Positions 10,359 to 10,590 of a stretch of 10,590 nt of DNA are shown piece by piece. The position numbers were made by a program, and so were the translations under genes. Numbering within the stretch: position 1 is the stretch's first letter; each line of letters starts with the position of its first letter. The stretch is from Lonsdalea britannica (GTDB lineage Bacteria > Pseudomonadota > Gammaproteobacteria > Enterobacterales > Enterobacteriaceae). Location: NCBI RefSeq assembly GCF_946477055.1, contig NZ_CAMKXG010000115.1, positions 1 to 10,590 of the forward strand. The letters are read 5' to 3'. Below the pieces are notes generated by a model that had not been told where the DNA came from, searched no databases, and saw only the letters and a list, made by a program, of their open reading frames with translations.

Positions 10359-10590
10359 ATGAACGATTTTTTAGCGCTGACGCTGCGCGGCGAGTTACCG
10401 CCGACAACCTCAGGCGAGACCGCCGAACTGCACTGGCGCTGGCTGGACGAAGGCGTGCTGGAACTGACTCCGCGCGCGGGTTATCGCCGTGCGGTGGCGC
10501 TCTCTGCGGGCGTGCATGGCAACGAAACGGCGCCGATTGAGCTGCTCGACGCGCTGGTGGGCGATCTGCTGGCGGGGCGTCTGACGCTGG
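10359..10590 (+). CDS. astE: Succinylglutamate desuccinylase AstE (5' part only)
   Basis: The first 77 codons of a zinc-dependent hydrolase that splits N-succinylglutamate into succinate and glutamate, the last step of the pathway; the window ends inside the gene. [11 protein letters not shown] and [13 protein letters not shown] follow E. coli AstE closely. H53 and E56 in GVHGNETAP are the first two zinc ligands of this carboxypeptidase-like family (AstE/aspartoacylase). AAGGGG (10345-10350) precedes the ATG by eight bases and overlaps the astB stop, only 12 bp away, so the gene is part of the operon. The remaining zinc ligand and the C-terminal domain lie outside the window. Confidence 0.95.
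   Translation, partial: MNDFLALTLRGELPPTTSGETAELHWRWLDEGVLELTPRAGYRRAVALSAGVHGNETAPIELLDALVGDLLAGRLTL

Overview
The window comes from a gammaproteobacterium, almost certainly a member of the Enterobacterales. The gene order cybB-cbpA-cbpM-astCADBE and the close residue-by-residue resemblance to the Escherichia coli proteins (recalled, not searched) support this. I would guess a plant- or soil-associated family such as Pectobacteriaceae, but the sequence alone does not prove it. The right-hand 8 kb is visibly GC-rich with typical enterobacterial codon use. The left 2.4 kb is more AT-rich and holds accessory genes.

Layout from left to right. (1) A leftward gene (95-988) encodes an unrecognised, cysteine-free, mostly helical protein with a Ser/Thr repeat near its N-terminus. 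(2) A divergent pair follows: a leftward MerR-family regulator (1292-1693) with a C-terminal Cys/His motif, and a rightward four-helix membrane protein of the DUF2938 type (1765-2250). Their intergenic region contains a textbook MerR-style operator inside a 19-bp promoter spacer. (3) Next comes cytochrome b561 (cybB, 2509-3063). (4) After a large inverted repeat comes the DnaJ-like co-chaperone cbpA (3167-4108) and its specific inhibitor cbpM (4113-4418). (5) A 741-bp gene-free region contains a complete nitrogen-control promoter: three NtrC-like enhancer sites, a pair of ARG boxes with 3-bp spacing, and a sigma-54 promoter with exact GG-N10-GC geometry. A leader of about 226 nt with two hairpins follows. 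(6) The arginine succinyltransferase operon astC-astA-astD-astB-astE fills the rest, and astE is cut by the window end.

The ast genes form one catabolic pathway. Arginine is succinylated by AstA. AstB then releases ammonia and CO2 to give succinylornithine, AstC transaminates it, AstD oxidises the semialdehyde, and AstE splits succinylglutamate into glutamate and succinate. The promoter architecture fits this job: expression under nitrogen limitation (NtrC, sigma-54), boosted when arginine is present (ArgR). CbpA and CbpM work as a DnaK co-chaperone and its brake. The MerR/DUF2938 pair is probably an inducible stress or small-molecule response unit of unknown inducer.

I see no CRISPR array, rRNA, tRNA, insertion sequence or phage module. 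I do not claim a new system. The least understood parts are the leftmost gene, the MerR/DUF2938 unit and the structured astC leader.
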